Shown: positions 1 to 8,876 of the stretch, one piece after another
How the letters are laid out: every line of letters starts with the position of its first letter
How positions within the stretch are numbered: the first letter of the stretch is position 1
Source of the DNA: Sphingomonas sp. SCN 67-18
GTDB lineage: Bacteria; Pseudomonadota; Alphaproteobacteria; Sphingomonadales; Sphingomonadaceae
Assembly (NCBI RefSeq): GCF_001724715.1
Contig: NZ_MEFG01000004.1
Coordinates: forward strand, 43,116 to 107,115
Length of the DNA stretch: 64,000 bases
Direction of reading: 5' to 3'
Position numbers and translations under genes: made by a program
The notes under the pieces: model-generated
What the model was told of the DNA's origin: nothing
What the model saw: the letters and a program-made list of their open reading frames with translations, nothing else
Databases searched by the model: none

Positions 1-962
1 CAGGCTGTCGGGATTTCTTCGTCGCCCATCTGGCGGAAGCGCTCGCCGTCCGCGCCGCCCTGCCCGGCGACGCCACGCTGGCGGTGCTGAACGGACTGCC
101 GTCGGGCGCGGAGCGTCCCTGCGCCGATGCCGGCATCGTCCCGGTGCTCAATTCGGTGGAGCAGGCGATGCGCTGGCGCGACACGGCCGCCGCCCTTGGA
201 CACGCCCTCCCCGCCATCGTGCAGGTCGACAGCGGCATGTCGCGGCTGGGCATGACGGTGGAGGAAGCGGCGATGCTTGCCGCCGATGCCAGCTTCACCG
301 CCCGGGTGCCTGTCACGCTGGTGATGAGCCACCTCGCCTGCGCCGACACGCCGGACCACCCCGCCAATGCCGCCCAGCGGGACCGCTTTATCGCCGCGGC
401 GGCGCTGTTCCCGCAGGCCCGCCGGTCGCTCGCCAATTCGGGCGGCGTCTTCCTGCCGGCCGCCTATCATTTCGATCTGGTCCGCCCCGGCGTCGCCCTT
501 TACGGCGGCGCGCCCAATGATCGCGGCGCCAACCCGATGCGGCCGGTGATCCGGCTCGACGCGCGGGTGATCCAGTGCCGCAGCATCGGCGCGGGCGACG
601 GCGTCGGCTATGGCCTCAGCTTCGCCGCGACCGGGGAGACGCGCATCGCGACGATCGGCGTCGGCTATGCGGACGGCCTGCCCCGCACCCTCGGCAATCG
701 CGGCGCGGCCTGGTTCAACGGCGTGCGCCTGCCCATTGCCGGGCGGGTTTCGATGGACAGCATCACGCTGGATATCTCCGCCCTGCCGGACGGCGCGCTG
801 GCGGCGGGCGACTGGGTGGAGCTGATCGGCCCGCATCAGGCGCTGGACGATCTGGCCCGCGACGCGGGCACCATTTCCTATGAAATTCTCACCAGCCTGG
901 GCCACCGCTACCACCGGACATACCGGAACGGAGACCTGAAAGGTCAAGCGGAGGGCGCATGA
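1..962 (+). CDS. alr: Alanine racemase, 5'-truncated by window edge
   Basis: PLP-dependent interconversion of L- and D-alanine. The reading frame is open from base 3, so the gene starts outside the window; the N-terminal part with the PLP lysine is missing. Visible family features are the barrel segment with [11 protein letters not shown], the [10 protein letters not shown] stretch that carries the catalytic tyrosine of the C-terminal domain, and VGYADGLPR and [13 protein letters not shown], all standard for Alr/DadX. The stop overlaps the start of dadA (ATGA at 959-962), so the two are translationally coupled. This suggests the catabolic (DadX) role, feeding D-alanine to the dehydrogenase, rather than only cell-wall supply; that role is inferred from context. 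Confidence 0.93.
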   Translation, partial: GCRDFFVAHLAEALAVRAALPGDATLAVLNGLPSGAERPCADAGIVPVLNSVEQAMRWRDTAAALGHALPAIVQVDSGMSRLGMTVEEAAMLAADASFTARVPVTLVMSHLACADTPDHPANAAQRDRFIAAAALFPQARRSLANSGGVFLPAAYHFDLVRPGVALYGGAPNDRGANPMRPVIRLDARVIQCRSIGAGDGVGYGLSFAATGETRIATIGVGYADGLPRTLGNRGAAWFNGVRLPIAGRVSMDSITLDISALPDGALAAGDWVELIGPHQALDDLARDAGTISYEILTSLGHRYHRTYRNGDLKGQAEGA

Positions 963-2218
963 AGGTCGCGGTTCTGGGCAGTGGCGTCATCGGCGTCACA
1001 TCGGCCTATTATCTGATGAAGGCGGGGCATGAGGTGACGGTGATAGACCGTCAGCCCGGCCCGGCGCTGGAAACCAGCTTTGCCAATGCGGGCGAGGTAT
1101 CACCGGGCTACTCATCGCCCTGGGCCGCCCCCGGCATTCCGCAAAAGGCGATCAAATGGCTGATGATGCGTCATCCGCCGCTGATCCTGAAACCGCGGAT
1201 CGACCGCGAGATGCTGGCCTGGCTGTTCGCCATGCTGCGCAACTGCACCGGCGCGCGCTACGCGCTGAACAAGGGGCGGATGGTGCGGCTGGCCGAATAT
1301 AGCCGCGACGTGCTGGACGCGCTGCGCACCGATACCGGCATCACCTATGACGAGCGCATGCAGGGCACGCTGCAGCTGTTCCGCACCCAGAAGCAGCTCG
1401 ACGACATCGCCAAGGATGTCGCGGTGCTGCGCCAGGGCGGCGTGCCGTTCGAGGTACTGGACGTTGCCGGCTGCGTCGCGGCGGAACCGGGGTTGGCGGC
1501 GACGCGGCACAAGATCGTCGGCGGCCTGCGCCTGCCCCATGACGAAACCGGCGATTGCTTCAAGTTCACCAATGCGCTGGCGGATCTGGCGGCGGCGGGC
1601 GGCGTCGCCTTCCGGCACAACAGGTCGATCGAGGGGCTGGACGTGGCGGACGGGCGCATCGCCGGCGTCCGCACGGACCAGGGGCGCATCACCGCCGACC
1701 GCTATGTGCTGGCGCTCGGCAGCCATTCGGCGCGCATGGTGCGGCCGATCGGCATCCGCCTACCGGTCTATCCGATCAAGGGCTATTCCATCACCGTGCC
1801 CATCGTCGATCCCGCCATCGCCCCGGTTTCGACGCTGATGGACGAAAGCTACAAGATCGCCATCACCCGGCTGGGCGACCGGATCCGCGTCGGCGGCATG
1901 GCGGAAATATCGGGCTACAACGCCAGCCTGCCGGAACGGCGGCGCGAGACGCTGGCCTTTTCGGTGGGCGATCTGTTTCCGGGCGCGGGCGACATCCCGG
2001 CCGCCAGCTTCTGGTCCGGCCTGCGGCCGATGACCCCGGACGGCACGCCGGTGATCGGCCCGACCGGTTATGACAATCTCTTCCTCAACACCGGGCACGG
2101 CACGCTGGGCTGGACCATGGCCTGCGGCTCCGGCCGCGTCATCGCGGACATCGTCAGCGGCCGCGCGCCCGATATAGACGCTTCCGATCTGTCGATCGCA
2201 CGCTATGGGAAGCGTTGA
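959..2218 (+). CDS. dadA: D-amino acid dehydrogenase
   Basis: FAD-dependent oxidative deamination of D-amino acids (D-alanine to pyruvate and ammonia), passing electrons to the respiratory chain at the inner membrane. 419 residues, the usual DadA length. The N terminus has the Rossmann dinucleotide motif [13 protein letters not shown] (about residues 7-19), followed by the DadA-typical [19 protein letters not shown] (about 41-59). The C terminus has the DAO-family [19 protein letters not shown] and [16 protein letters not shown]. The start overlaps the racemase stop by 4 bp. A RidA-family deaminase follows 36 bp downstream, which fits because DadA releases reactive imino acids. Confidence 0.95.
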   Translation: MKVAVLGSGVIGVTSAYYLMKAGHEVTVIDRQPGPALETSFANAGEVSPGYSSPWAAPGIPQKAIKWLMMRHPPLILKPRIDREMLAWLFAMLRNCTGARYALNKGRMVRLAEYSRDVLDALRTDTGITYDERMQGTLQLFRTQKQLDDIAKDVAVLRQGGVPFEVLDVAGCVAAEPGLAATRHKIVGGLRLPHDETGDCFKFTNALADLAAAGGVAFRHNRSIEGLDVADGRIAGVRTDQGRITADRYVLALGSHSARMVRPIGIRLPVYPIKGYSITVPIVDPAIAPVSTLMDESYKIAITRLGDRIRVGGMAEISGYNASLPERRRETLAFSVGDLFPGAGDIPAASFWSGLRPMTPDGTPVIGPTGYDNLFLNTGHGTLGWTMACGSGRVIADIVSGRAPDIDASDLSIARYGKR

Positions 2219-2254
2219 CCGATCTTCTCTCCGTTTCTGCCGAAAGGACTGTTC

Positions 2255-2602
2255 ATGACCCTCCGTCGCATCGAATCCGGCCCCCGCATGAGCCAGGCCG
2301 TGGTCCACAACAACACCGTCTATCTGGCCGGCCAGGTCGGCGCGCCCGGCGCCAGCGTGACGGACCAGACCAGGGCGGTGCTGGCGAGCATCGAGAAGCT
2401 GCTGGCCGAAACCGGCAGCGACAAATCGCGCATCATCAGCGCCACAATCTGGCTGGCCGACATGGCCGATTTCGCGGAAATGAACGCGGTGTGGGACGCA
2501 TGGGTGGGCGGCAAGGACGCCCCGGCCCGCGCCACCGGCGAGGCGAGGCTGGCGACGCCGGCCTATAAGGTGGAAATCATCGTCGTCGCCGCCTGCGACT
2601 GA
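2255..2602 (+). CDS. RidA family reactive imine deaminase
   Basis: 115-residue single-domain RidA/YjgF/UK114 protein, expected to hydrolyse enamine/imine intermediates to 2-oxo acids and ammonia in the cytoplasm. The conserved C-terminal arginine that binds the carboxylate is in the segment RATGEARLATPAYKVEI (R about position 94), and the mid-region LAGQVG and AEMNAVWDAW are family-typical. The ATG is preceded by GAAAGGAC at a good distance. It is third in an apparent alr-dadA-ridA operon. The link to imines produced by DadA is inferred from position; the family role is established. The residues separating archetypal RidA from Rid1-7 subfamilies were not assigned. Confidence 0.88.
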   Translation: MTLRRIESGPRMSQAVVHNNTVYLAGQVGAPGASVTDQTRAVLASIEKLLAETGSDKSRIISATIWLADMADFAEMNAVWDAWVGGKDAPARATGEARLATPAYKVEIIVVAACD

Positions 2603-2614
2603 CGCCCGTGATGC

Positions 2615-2650
2615 CCCGCGCGATCCGGCCACGCCGCCGGGCCGCGCGGG
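2615..2650. terminator. GC-rich hairpin between convergent genes
   Basis: Nested inverted repeat: outer arms CCCGCGCG (2615-2622) and CGCGCGGG (2643-2650), inner arms CCGGC (2625-2629) and GCCGG (2636-2640). It lies 12 bp past the ridA stop and 15 bp before the stop of the convergent gene, so it could end transcripts from both sides. There is no T-tract, so a classical intrinsic terminator is not proven. Confidence 0.5.
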
Positions 2651-2665
2651 CGCAGTCCGTGCCGG

Positions 2666-2968
2666 TCAGCCCTCCACGGCGAACAGCGTCACGCCCGCAT
2701 ATTTCTGGTCGGCGGGGTCGAACACCGGCTGCGGCTCGAACGCATGGCCGGAAACCCGCGCGCCCTTCAGCCCGGCAAGCTTGAACGTGCCCAGCTTGCT
2801 CTCGCGCGGCGGCTGCCCGTCGCGCTCGATGGTCACCGCATCGACATAAAGCTCGTCATGGCGCGTGTAGAGGATATGCGGCGCCAGCTTTACCGACATC
2901 CGGTTATAGGTCGCCTGGATGCACTTGCGCATCGCGATCGCCTCGAAGAAGATCCGGTTGCTATCCAT
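2666..2968 (-). CDS. Small hypothetical protein, WYL-domain-like
   Basis: The open frame extends to 3097, but the first 43 residues look like non-coding sequence, so I start at the internal ATG (MDSNRIFFEAI...), giving about 100 residues. The remaining protein reads as a short beta-rich domain: an N-terminal helix with AIAMRKCIQATYNRMS, then LAPHILYTRHDELYVDAVT, then a conserved-looking tail with LAGLKGA. This pattern resembles stand-alone WYL-like or uncharacterised small proteins common in sphingomonads. There is no DNA-binding domain. Function is unknown. It is convergent with ridA and lies just downstream of the TonB receptor gene on the same strand. Confidence 0.6.
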   Translation of the reverse strand: MDSNRIFFEAIAMRKCIQATYNRMSVKLAPHILYTRHDELYVDAVTIERDGQPPRESKLGTFKLAGLKGARVSGHAFEPQPVFDPADQKYAGVTLFAVEG

Positions 2969-3110
2969 GCGGTCCTGATTGCTATGCCCGCTGCGGCTTT
3001 TCAACTGCTTTTTGTGCAACGCAGCATGAATTATCGCCAATGGCGCTATTCCGTCCCCTGCAACCCGATCCGTCACATCTGCAGGCGCCTTGAACATCGG
3101 AAATCACCGG

Positions 3111-6100
3111 TCAGAAGCTCAGCCGGACGCCGGCCCTGTAGCTTCGCCCGAGCGTATCGTAGATCATGCCGCGAAAAGGCGCGACGAACAGCGGGGTCTG
3201 GCCCGATGCCGAGCTCATCGGTGTGTCCGGCGGCGCAATATTGGCCAGATTATCGACAGCCGCGAATAGCTGGATATTGGCGGTGATACCGTAAGAGGCG
3301 CGGATATCCAGATAGGCGACGGACGGAACCCGATTGTCATCGACATCCTTCGCCGTCCATTCATTGTTGAGCCTGGCCTTGCCGATGAAGCGCACCTGCC
3401 CGGTCAACGACAACGGCCCTTGCTTGTAGGACAGCGAAACGGTTCCACGAAGCTTGGGAATGCCGGCGACCGGGGAGTCCTCGCCCACACTGCCGGCATA
3501 ATCGACCTTGCGGCCGAGAATGACCTGTTCCTGAGTAAAGATATAGTTAGCGAGCAGCCGCGCGGATAGCTTCCCCGCGAACAAGGGCGCCACATAGTCG
3601 AACTGGACGTCCAGGCCCGAAGTCATGTCCGCATTGACGTTGAGCGGGAACAGCCTGATCTGTGAGATTTGCCCATCTTCTCCATATTCTATCCGCGAAC
3701 AATAGGCGGTTTCCCCGGCCATGCAGCGGGCCAGCACCTGCGGTGCCCCAACCGAGTAGATGGCATCGGTGATCCTGATCGAATAATAGTCGATCGACGC
3801 GCTCAGCCTTGGAATAGCGGTCGGCGTGAGCACCAGACCCAGTGAATAGGTCTTGGCCTTTTCCGGCTGCAGATAGGGATTGCCGCTTGCAAGCGTTATA
3901 ATGGAAACACCCTCGCCGGATATCGGATCAGGCACGACGAAGCGGGTCGCCACCCCGGAATTGAACAGTTCGGCGAGGTTGGGTGCGCGGATGTCGCGGG
4001 AAATGGTGCCGCGTAGCCGCACGCTCTCGTTGAGCTGGCTCGTCAGGCCGATCTTCCAAGTATAGACCGTGCCGCTGGTCGAATAATCGGTCGCGCGCAC
4101 CGCGCCGTTGACCGACAGGGACCGAAGGATCCGATCCTTCAGGATCGGAACGTCGATTTCCAGAAAGCCTTCTCTGACATCATATTCGCCGGAGAAGGGG
4201 CTGAAGTTCGCCACGGAATAACGCCGCGCCGCCGCCCCCGCATCAGCCACAATCCTTCCCTTTTCACGGCGATATTCTGCGCCCAGAGCCATCGCAACAT
4301 CGCCGGCGGGAAAACCGAACGGCAGCGCCCCCTGGGCGGAGAGCGAAACGACGTCCTCCACAAGCTTCATGTCCTGGAAATTGTTCCGGGTGTTGACATA
4401 GTCGATCGCCACCTGGGAAGCGTTGCCGACGCCGAAGATATCGAGCGGCTGGCACCCGGCGGCCGCTGCGTCGAAGCCGGGGCCGGGGATCGTCGCCCTG
4501 CAGACGATATCGCCGGTGACGGGATCCCGGACAGCATCGACCGCAAAGGCATAATTGGCCGTTATGATGTTCGAAAGCGTGCGTTGATCGACGTTCAGCA
4601 CGCCGTGCTGATAATAGGCGCTCCAGGTCCAGCGACCGATGGTTCCGTCGAGGCTGAAGACCGCGCGCTTCAGCTCACGATCGGTCGTCGCCACAGGGAT
4701 GCCGAGGGCCTTTTCGAAAAGATTGAGGGAAGGTTTGCCGAGATCAAGATTATTGACGTTCGTCGTGCCCATGAGGAACGTCGTCACGCCCTCATCGGCC
4801 ATCCTGTCCTTTATGGATTGCGGCAGAAAGGCATTATCGTCCTGCACCACGATGCTGCCCAGCCGCAACGCCGGCACGCTATTGTTGCGCGAACTTGTCC
4901 GGCCATAGTTGAGCTGGATCGCTGCACGCACGGCGTCCGTCAGCTCGTAACTCACATAACCGAAGAGCGAGCTTGTCCGGTAGGGAACGCTCAGCAGGCT
5001 GGTGGAAGGCCACAGCACCTCCGCGTCCCCACCATTGGAGAAGGTGTTCGATACGTTACCGAAATTGAACGGCACGGGAGCCGCATCCGCACCCACGAAC
5101 TGAATGCCGCGGAGCGGGCCACCCGTGATCAGCCCTCCCTGCGTCGCTTGCGACAGACCTACATCGGTCGCGCGGATCAAGCGCGGCTCATCATTGGTCG
5201 GGCTGTGATCGGGGTTGTTGACGAGCAGCGTCATCCGTCTGGAATAGGGGCGCTGGTTGGCGAACACGGCCTCCGGGCTCTCCAGGCGGTTGGCCGCGAA
5301 TATAACGTGCCCGCGATTGCCGGCGAAAGACGTCCCGGCCGCAAAGGACAGGCGCTGGCTGCCGGTATCGAACTTGTAGCTGTCTCCCCATTCGATGCTG
5401 CCCCGCACGCCATCGAATTTCCGGTTCAGGACCAGATTGACCACCCCCGCCACCGCGTCTGACCCCCAAGCGGCCGACGCGCCGCCAGTTACGATATCGA
5501 CACGGCTGACCAGCACCGTGGGCACCGTGCCCAGATCGACCCCACCGGTGATGTTGGATGCCAGCACCCTCTGACCGTCGAACAGCACCAGCGTGCGATT
5601 AATACCGAGCTGGCGCAGATTCACCGTGTCGATACCGGTAATGCCGCCCACGATATTGCCGGAATTGCCGCCATTTCGTGGCGATGCCGAGCCACCCACC
5701 GATGGAAGCTCCCGGATGGAATCCCCGATGCTCGCCTTGGCGTCGCGCTCCAGCACTTCTTCTCCCACCACGGTGACGGGCGTCGGCTGTGCATAGCCCG
5801 AGGTCGTGATGCGCGATCCGGTAACCACGATATCGGCCTGGTTCGCCCCGGTCAGATCTATGGGGGGAGGCGGCAGACTCGGTGCGGCGGCGGGCGGAGG
5901 CTGTGGGGGCGGCGCGGGGCTGGCCACCGCCGGAGGATTGGCGAAGGCCGCCCGCCGCAGCGGGGAGGCACGCCGCGCACGGAGCACGACGACCACGCCA
6001 TTGTCCGCCGCGATCACGAGGCTCGTCGACTGGAGAAAGCGATTGAGCGCCACCCGCGCATCGATGGCGCCAACCAGCGCCGGTGTGCGAACGCCCTGCA

Positions 6101-6284
6101 GGCTGTCGGCCGCCACGATGATCTGCAAGCCGCTCTGCCGTGCGAATACCGGAATGGTCGCGTTCGCCTCTCCCGCACCGATGTTGAAATTTCTCTGCTG
6201 GGCAAACGTCGCGCTGCCGGATGCCGCAAGGAAGGCTGTGCCAACGCACAAGCCCATGCGTCGCGCTACACGACTGGCCAGCAT
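3111..6284 (-). CDS. TonB-dependent receptor with N-terminal STN signalling domain
   Basis: 1057-residue outer-membrane transporter that imports an unknown ligand using TonB energy. In order: signal peptide ending near ATFA-QQ (about residue 29); STN domain (about 30-105, 'FNIGAGEANATIPVFARQSG', 'LQGVRTPALVG'), the part that contacts FecR-type anti-sigma regulators; a proline/alanine linker (about 120-145); plug domain starting at ADIVVTGSRITTSGY with GVDLGTVP and GGASAAWGSDAVAGVVNLVLN; and a barrel ending in the aromatic-terminal AGVRLSF. It is a close paralogue of the receptor at 15714-18572, over nearly the whole plug and barrel, but only this copy has STN. It is therefore the likely sensor for the sigma/FecR pair at 18777-20337. 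Confidence 0.93.
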   Translation of the reverse strand: MLASRVARRMGLCVGTAFLAASGSATFAQQRNFNIGAGEANATIPVFARQSGLQIIVAADSLQGVRTPALVGAIDARVALNRFLQSTSLVIAADNGVVVVLRARRASPLRRAAFANPPAVASPAPPPQPPPAAAPSLPPPPIDLTGANQADIVVTGSRITTSGYAQPTPVTVVGEEVLERDAKASIGDSIRELPSVGGSASPRNGGNSGNIVGGITGIDTVNLRQLGINRTLVLFDGQRVLASNITGGVDLGTVPTVLVSRVDIVTGGASAAWGSDAVAGVVNLVLNRKFDGVRGSIEWGDSYKFDTGSQRLSFAAGTSFAGNRGHVIFAANRLESPEAVFANQRPYSRRMTLLVNNPDHSPTNDEPRLIRATDVGLSQATQGGLITGGPLRGIQFVGADAAPVPFNFGNVSNTFSNGGDAEVLWPSTSLLSVPYRTSSLFGYVSYELTDAVRAAIQLNYGRTSSRNNSVPALRLGSIVVQDDNAFLPQSIKDRMADEGVTTFLMGTTNVNNLDLGKPSLNLFEKALGIPVATTDRELKRAVFSLDGTIGRWTWSAYYQHGVLNVDQRTLSNIITANYAFAVDAVRDPVTGDIVCRATIPGPGFDAAAAGCQPLDIFGVGNASQVAIDYVNTRNNFQDMKLVEDVVSLSAQGALPFGFPAGDVAMALGAEYRREKGRIVADAGAAARRYSVANFSPFSGEYDVREGFLEIDVPILKDRILRSLSVNGAVRATDYSTSGTVYTWKIGLTSQLNESVRLRGTISRDIRAPNLAELFNSGVATRFVVPDPISGEGVSIITLASGNPYLQPEKAKTYSLGLVLTPTAIPRLSASIDYYSIRITDAIYSVGAPQVLARCMAGETAYCSRIEYGEDGQISQIRLFPLNVNADMTSGLDVQFDYVAPLFAGKLSARLLANYIFTQEQVILGRKVDYAGSVGEDSPVAGIPKLRGTVSLSYKQGPLSLTGQVRFIGKARLNNEWTAKDVDDNRVPSVAYLDIRASYGITANIQLFAAVDNLANIAPPDTPMSSASGQTPLFVAPFRGMIYDTLGRSYRAGVRLSF

Positions 6285-6492
6285 CCCCCCTCCCTCAAAG
6301 GACTACCCATATTATTTTATATGTGCCGCACAAGGACGCGGACCCTGCCAGTCCCGCGCCCACACGCAGTCGCGCATTATTTCTGCGCTTGATGCATAGA
6401 TGGCCCTGTGGGCGATTTCCCCCATTACGTGGCGATTTTTTTGTGAAGACGCGGATGTCGCGCCGTGGTCGGCCGTGCCCCGGCCGGCCGGT

Positions 6493-7701
6493 TCAACCCG
6501 GAACAAGCTTGAACAACCGCCCCTTGGGGTCGTCGGTCAGCAGATAGAGCGCACCCTCCGGCCCCTGCACCACAACGCGGATACGCTCGCCCTGTTCGAG
6601 CAGAAATCGCTCCTCGCCAACAACGCGATCGCCATTGAGGCTAAGCCGGACCAGGGCCGCGCTGCGCAGGCCGCCGATGAACAGGCTTCCCTTCCAGCTG
6701 GGGAAGAGGGCGCCGGTATAGAATGCCATGCCACTCGGGGCGATCACCGGGTCCCAATAATAGACCGGCTGCTCCATCCCCTGTTTCACAGTGATGTCGC
6801 CGGTGATGGCGTTGCCGTTATATTCGATGCCATAGGCGATCGTCGGCCAGCCATAATCACTGCTCTTGCGGGAAATGTTCAATTCATCTCCGCCACGAAC
6901 GCCATGCTCGACCTCCCACAATTCGCCGGTGGCCGGATTGATCGCCGCGCCCTGGACGTTGCGATGGCCGTAGGACCAAATTTCGGGCCGCACCCCCGCC
7001 GTGCCGACAAAGGGATTATCCCGGGGGACCGATCCGTCCGGATTTATCCGCACCACCTTGCCGAGCAGGCTGTTCATCTGCTGCGCTTGCATGCGCCCCG
7101 CCGGTATCGACCGATCGCCAAGGGTGACGAACAGCTTGCCGTCGCGCGCGAACACCAGCCGCCCACCGAAATGGAGCGTCGAATCGAGGGAGGGTGCCTG
7201 GTGAAAGATCGTCTGCACATCCTCCACGCGGGGTACTGCCCCGTCCACCAGCCGCCCCCGTGCCACGGCGGTGTTGTTGGTCCCGTCAGCCTGCGGCTCA
7301 CTGTAGCTCCAGTAGATCAGGCCATTGCTTGCATGCCGCGGGTCCAGGGCAACATCCAGCAGCCCGCCCTGCCCCTTGACCATGATCGGCGGCAGCCCGG
7401 CCACGGCGGGCGAAACCGCGCCGTCCGGCGTCACGATCCGCAACCGCCCCGCCCGCTCGGTGACCAGCATCCGCCCATCCGGAAGGAAGGCTAGCCCCCA
7501 AGGATTTTCAAGGCCCTCGGCAATGGTCACGCTCCTGAAGCCCACATTGCTGCGGGCTTCGGCAATACGGGTCTGTCCGTCGAAGGCAGGACGCTGGCCA
7601 GGGGCATTGGGAGCCACCTGGTTCCAGCTCTGCGCTTGCGCGGCACCCGCCATCATCAGCGCGGCACATGCCGTGCCGGCCCACCCTTTCAACCTGTCCA
7701 T
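6493..7701 (-). CDS. Soluble PQQ-dependent aldose/sorbosone-type dehydrogenase
   Basis: 402-residue secreted protein of the glucose/sorbosone dehydrogenase (GSDH, YliI/Asd-like) beta-propeller family, which oxidises aldose sugars or related aldehydes/hemiacetals in the periplasm with PQQ. A signal peptide is clear ([23 protein letters not shown]). Family segments seen are [56 protein letters not shown], and [20 protein letters not shown] followed by the acidic EVEHG. A good ribosome site (AAAAGG) precedes the start. It is in a same-strand run with other exported oxidative proteins. The substrate is not known. Confidence 0.85.
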   Translation of the reverse strand: MDRLKGWAGTACAALMMAGAAQAQSWNQVAPNAPGQRPAFDGQTRIAEARSNVGFRSVTIAEGLENPWGLAFLPDGRMLVTERAGRLRIVTPDGAVSPAVAGLPPIMVKGQGGLLDVALDPRHASNGLIYWSYSEPQADGTNNTAVARGRLVDGAVPRVEDVQTIFHQAPSLDSTLHFGGRLVFARDGKLFVTLGDRSIPAGRMQAQQMNSLLGKVVRINPDGSVPRDNPFVGTAGVRPEIWSYGHRNVQGAAINPATGELWEVEHGVRGGDELNISRKSSDYGWPTIAYGIEYNGNAITGDITVKQGMEQPVYYWDPVIAPSGMAFYTGALFPSWKGSLFIGGLRSAALVRLSLNGDRVVGEERFLLEQGERIRVVVQGPEGALYLLTDDPKGRLFKLVPG

Positions 7702-7722
7702 ATCGACCTTTTCCCGGATCAG

Positions 7723-8649
7723 TTATCGCAAAGGCACAGCCACCACGGCAAATGCACCGGGGTCGACGGCCGGATCGCTCATCTTCGCGAACTTGGGCTG
7801 CACCGCATATGCGACGTCGCCGACAAGCACTGCGGCGGCCACCCCGTCCGTCATCCCGTCCCGCACGACCCGCACGGTCGCCTGGTCTCCCCGAATGGTG
7901 ACGATGCTCACCTTGCCGACGCCTTCCGCCACCAGCAGCGTATCCGGCCCAATGGTCCGCATCGCATCCGGTCGTTCGAGCGGTTGCGACAGCGCCAGCC
8001 GCTGAGGCGTGCCGGCGCTACCGTCCGGGTTTATGCCCACACGGTACAGACCACCTTCGCGAAAGGTGTTCACATAGAGCGCGCCGTCGGCCAGGAACGC
8101 CAGGCCGTCCACCGCAGCCAGCCGGGCGTCGTCCAGCCAGGGCGCGAAGGCGGCGTCCCCCGCCTTCCATCGGTAGATGCGCGCATCCTCGAAATCGGAG
8201 ACATAGACCGTCCCATCGGAGGCAATCGTCAGGTCGTTGCACCCGCCCCGCGCCTCCATCGAAAAATTGTCTCGCGGCGCCCCGGTTTCAGGGTCGAACG
8301 TGCGGATGGACGCCACGCCCTTGGCGCCGTCGGCCGATCGTACACCCGCATCGCAGACCCACAGCAGGTGCCGGCCCGCGTCGTAATAAAGCCCCATCAC
8401 GCGCTTCATGCCGTGCGCGCCCGGCACGATCCAGCGTTTCGCCGTACGCTCACCAGGCAGCGCCCGATAGACGCCCGCCCTGCCGACGCTGCCGATCCAC
8501 AGCGTCCCATCCGGCCCGGCGGCGATATTTTCGGGGAAAACGCGGCCGTCCTCAATCGGGATGTCGCCGCCTGCCCGTGACGCCGCGCCTGCCGGCGTGG
8601 ACAACACCGCAATACCCAACAGCCAGGTCGCCAATCCATGCCTCATCAT
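7723..8649 (-). CDS. Secreted SMP-30/gluconolactonase-like beta-propeller protein
   Basis: 308 residues with a signal peptide (MRHGLATWLLGIAVLSTPAGA). The mature part has repeated propeller blades: ENIAAGPDGTLWIGSVGRAGVY, VMGLYYDAGRHLLWVCDAG, NDLTIASDGTVYVSDFEDARIYRW, VDGLAFLADGALYVNTFREGGLYRV. These resemble SMP-30/gluconolaconase/NHL families, whose enzymes hydrolyse lactones. A lactonase beside sugar-type PQQ dehydrogenases would make sense because such dehydrogenases yield lactones, but the metal ligands were not traced and a non-catalytic binding role is possible. Lies 21 bp upstream of the PQQ dehydrogenase gene and shares its operon. Confidence 0.7.
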   Translation of the reverse strand: MMRHGLATWLLGIAVLSTPAGAASRAGGDIPIEDGRVFPENIAAGPDGTLWIGSVGRAGVYRALPGERTAKRWIVPGAHGMKRVMGLYYDAGRHLLWVCDAGVRSADGAKGVASIRTFDPETGAPRDNFSMEARGGCNDLTIASDGTVYVSDFEDARIYRWKAGDAAFAPWLDDARLAAVDGLAFLADGALYVNTFREGGLYRVGINPDGSAGTPQRLALSQPLERPDAMRTIGPDTLLVAEGVGKVSIVTIRGDQATVRVVRDGMTDGVAAAVLVGDVAYAVQPKFAKMSDPAVDPGAFAVVAVPLR

Positions 8650-8678
8650 CTACCACTCTCCGATCTTCCCGCGCACGC

Positions 8679-8876
8679 TCAACAACAACGGAAGCCGCCC
8701 TTGCCCTTGCCCCCGAACCGCGCAGCCTGCCGATCACGAAAGAATTCGGGATAGCTCATCACCGCCGCACCGGGATGCGCTCGCCTCATATGGTCCAGAT
8801 AATTGTCGTAGGACGGCATCCCGACCAGCATCTGGCCTGCATGGGCAAGCTGCGCCCTCAGCCCGCGCCTGATCAT
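8679..8876 (-). CDS. YbdD/YjiX family protein (CstA partner)
   Basis: 65-residue protein of the DUF466 (YbdD/YjiX) family, recognised from the ordering [23 protein letters not shown] core ([20 protein letters not shown]), then [14 protein letters not shown] and a C-terminal cysteine pair (RCC). In Escherichia coli the family is encoded next to cstA or btsT and is needed for normal pyruvate transport. Here its start overlaps the cstA stop by 4 bp, the same genetic linkage. Cytoplasmic; no enzymatic activity is known. Confidence 0.88.
   Translation of the reverse strand: MIRRGLRAQLAHAGQMLVGMPSYDNYLDHMRRAHPGAAVMSYPEFFRDRQAARFGGKGKGGFRCC

Noticed and set aside
6376..6490. CCGGCCGGCCGG run and T-run near 6440 as terminator
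   Set aside because: The palindrome and the T-run are 40 bp apart and on the wrong side relative to each other, so I did not call a terminator.
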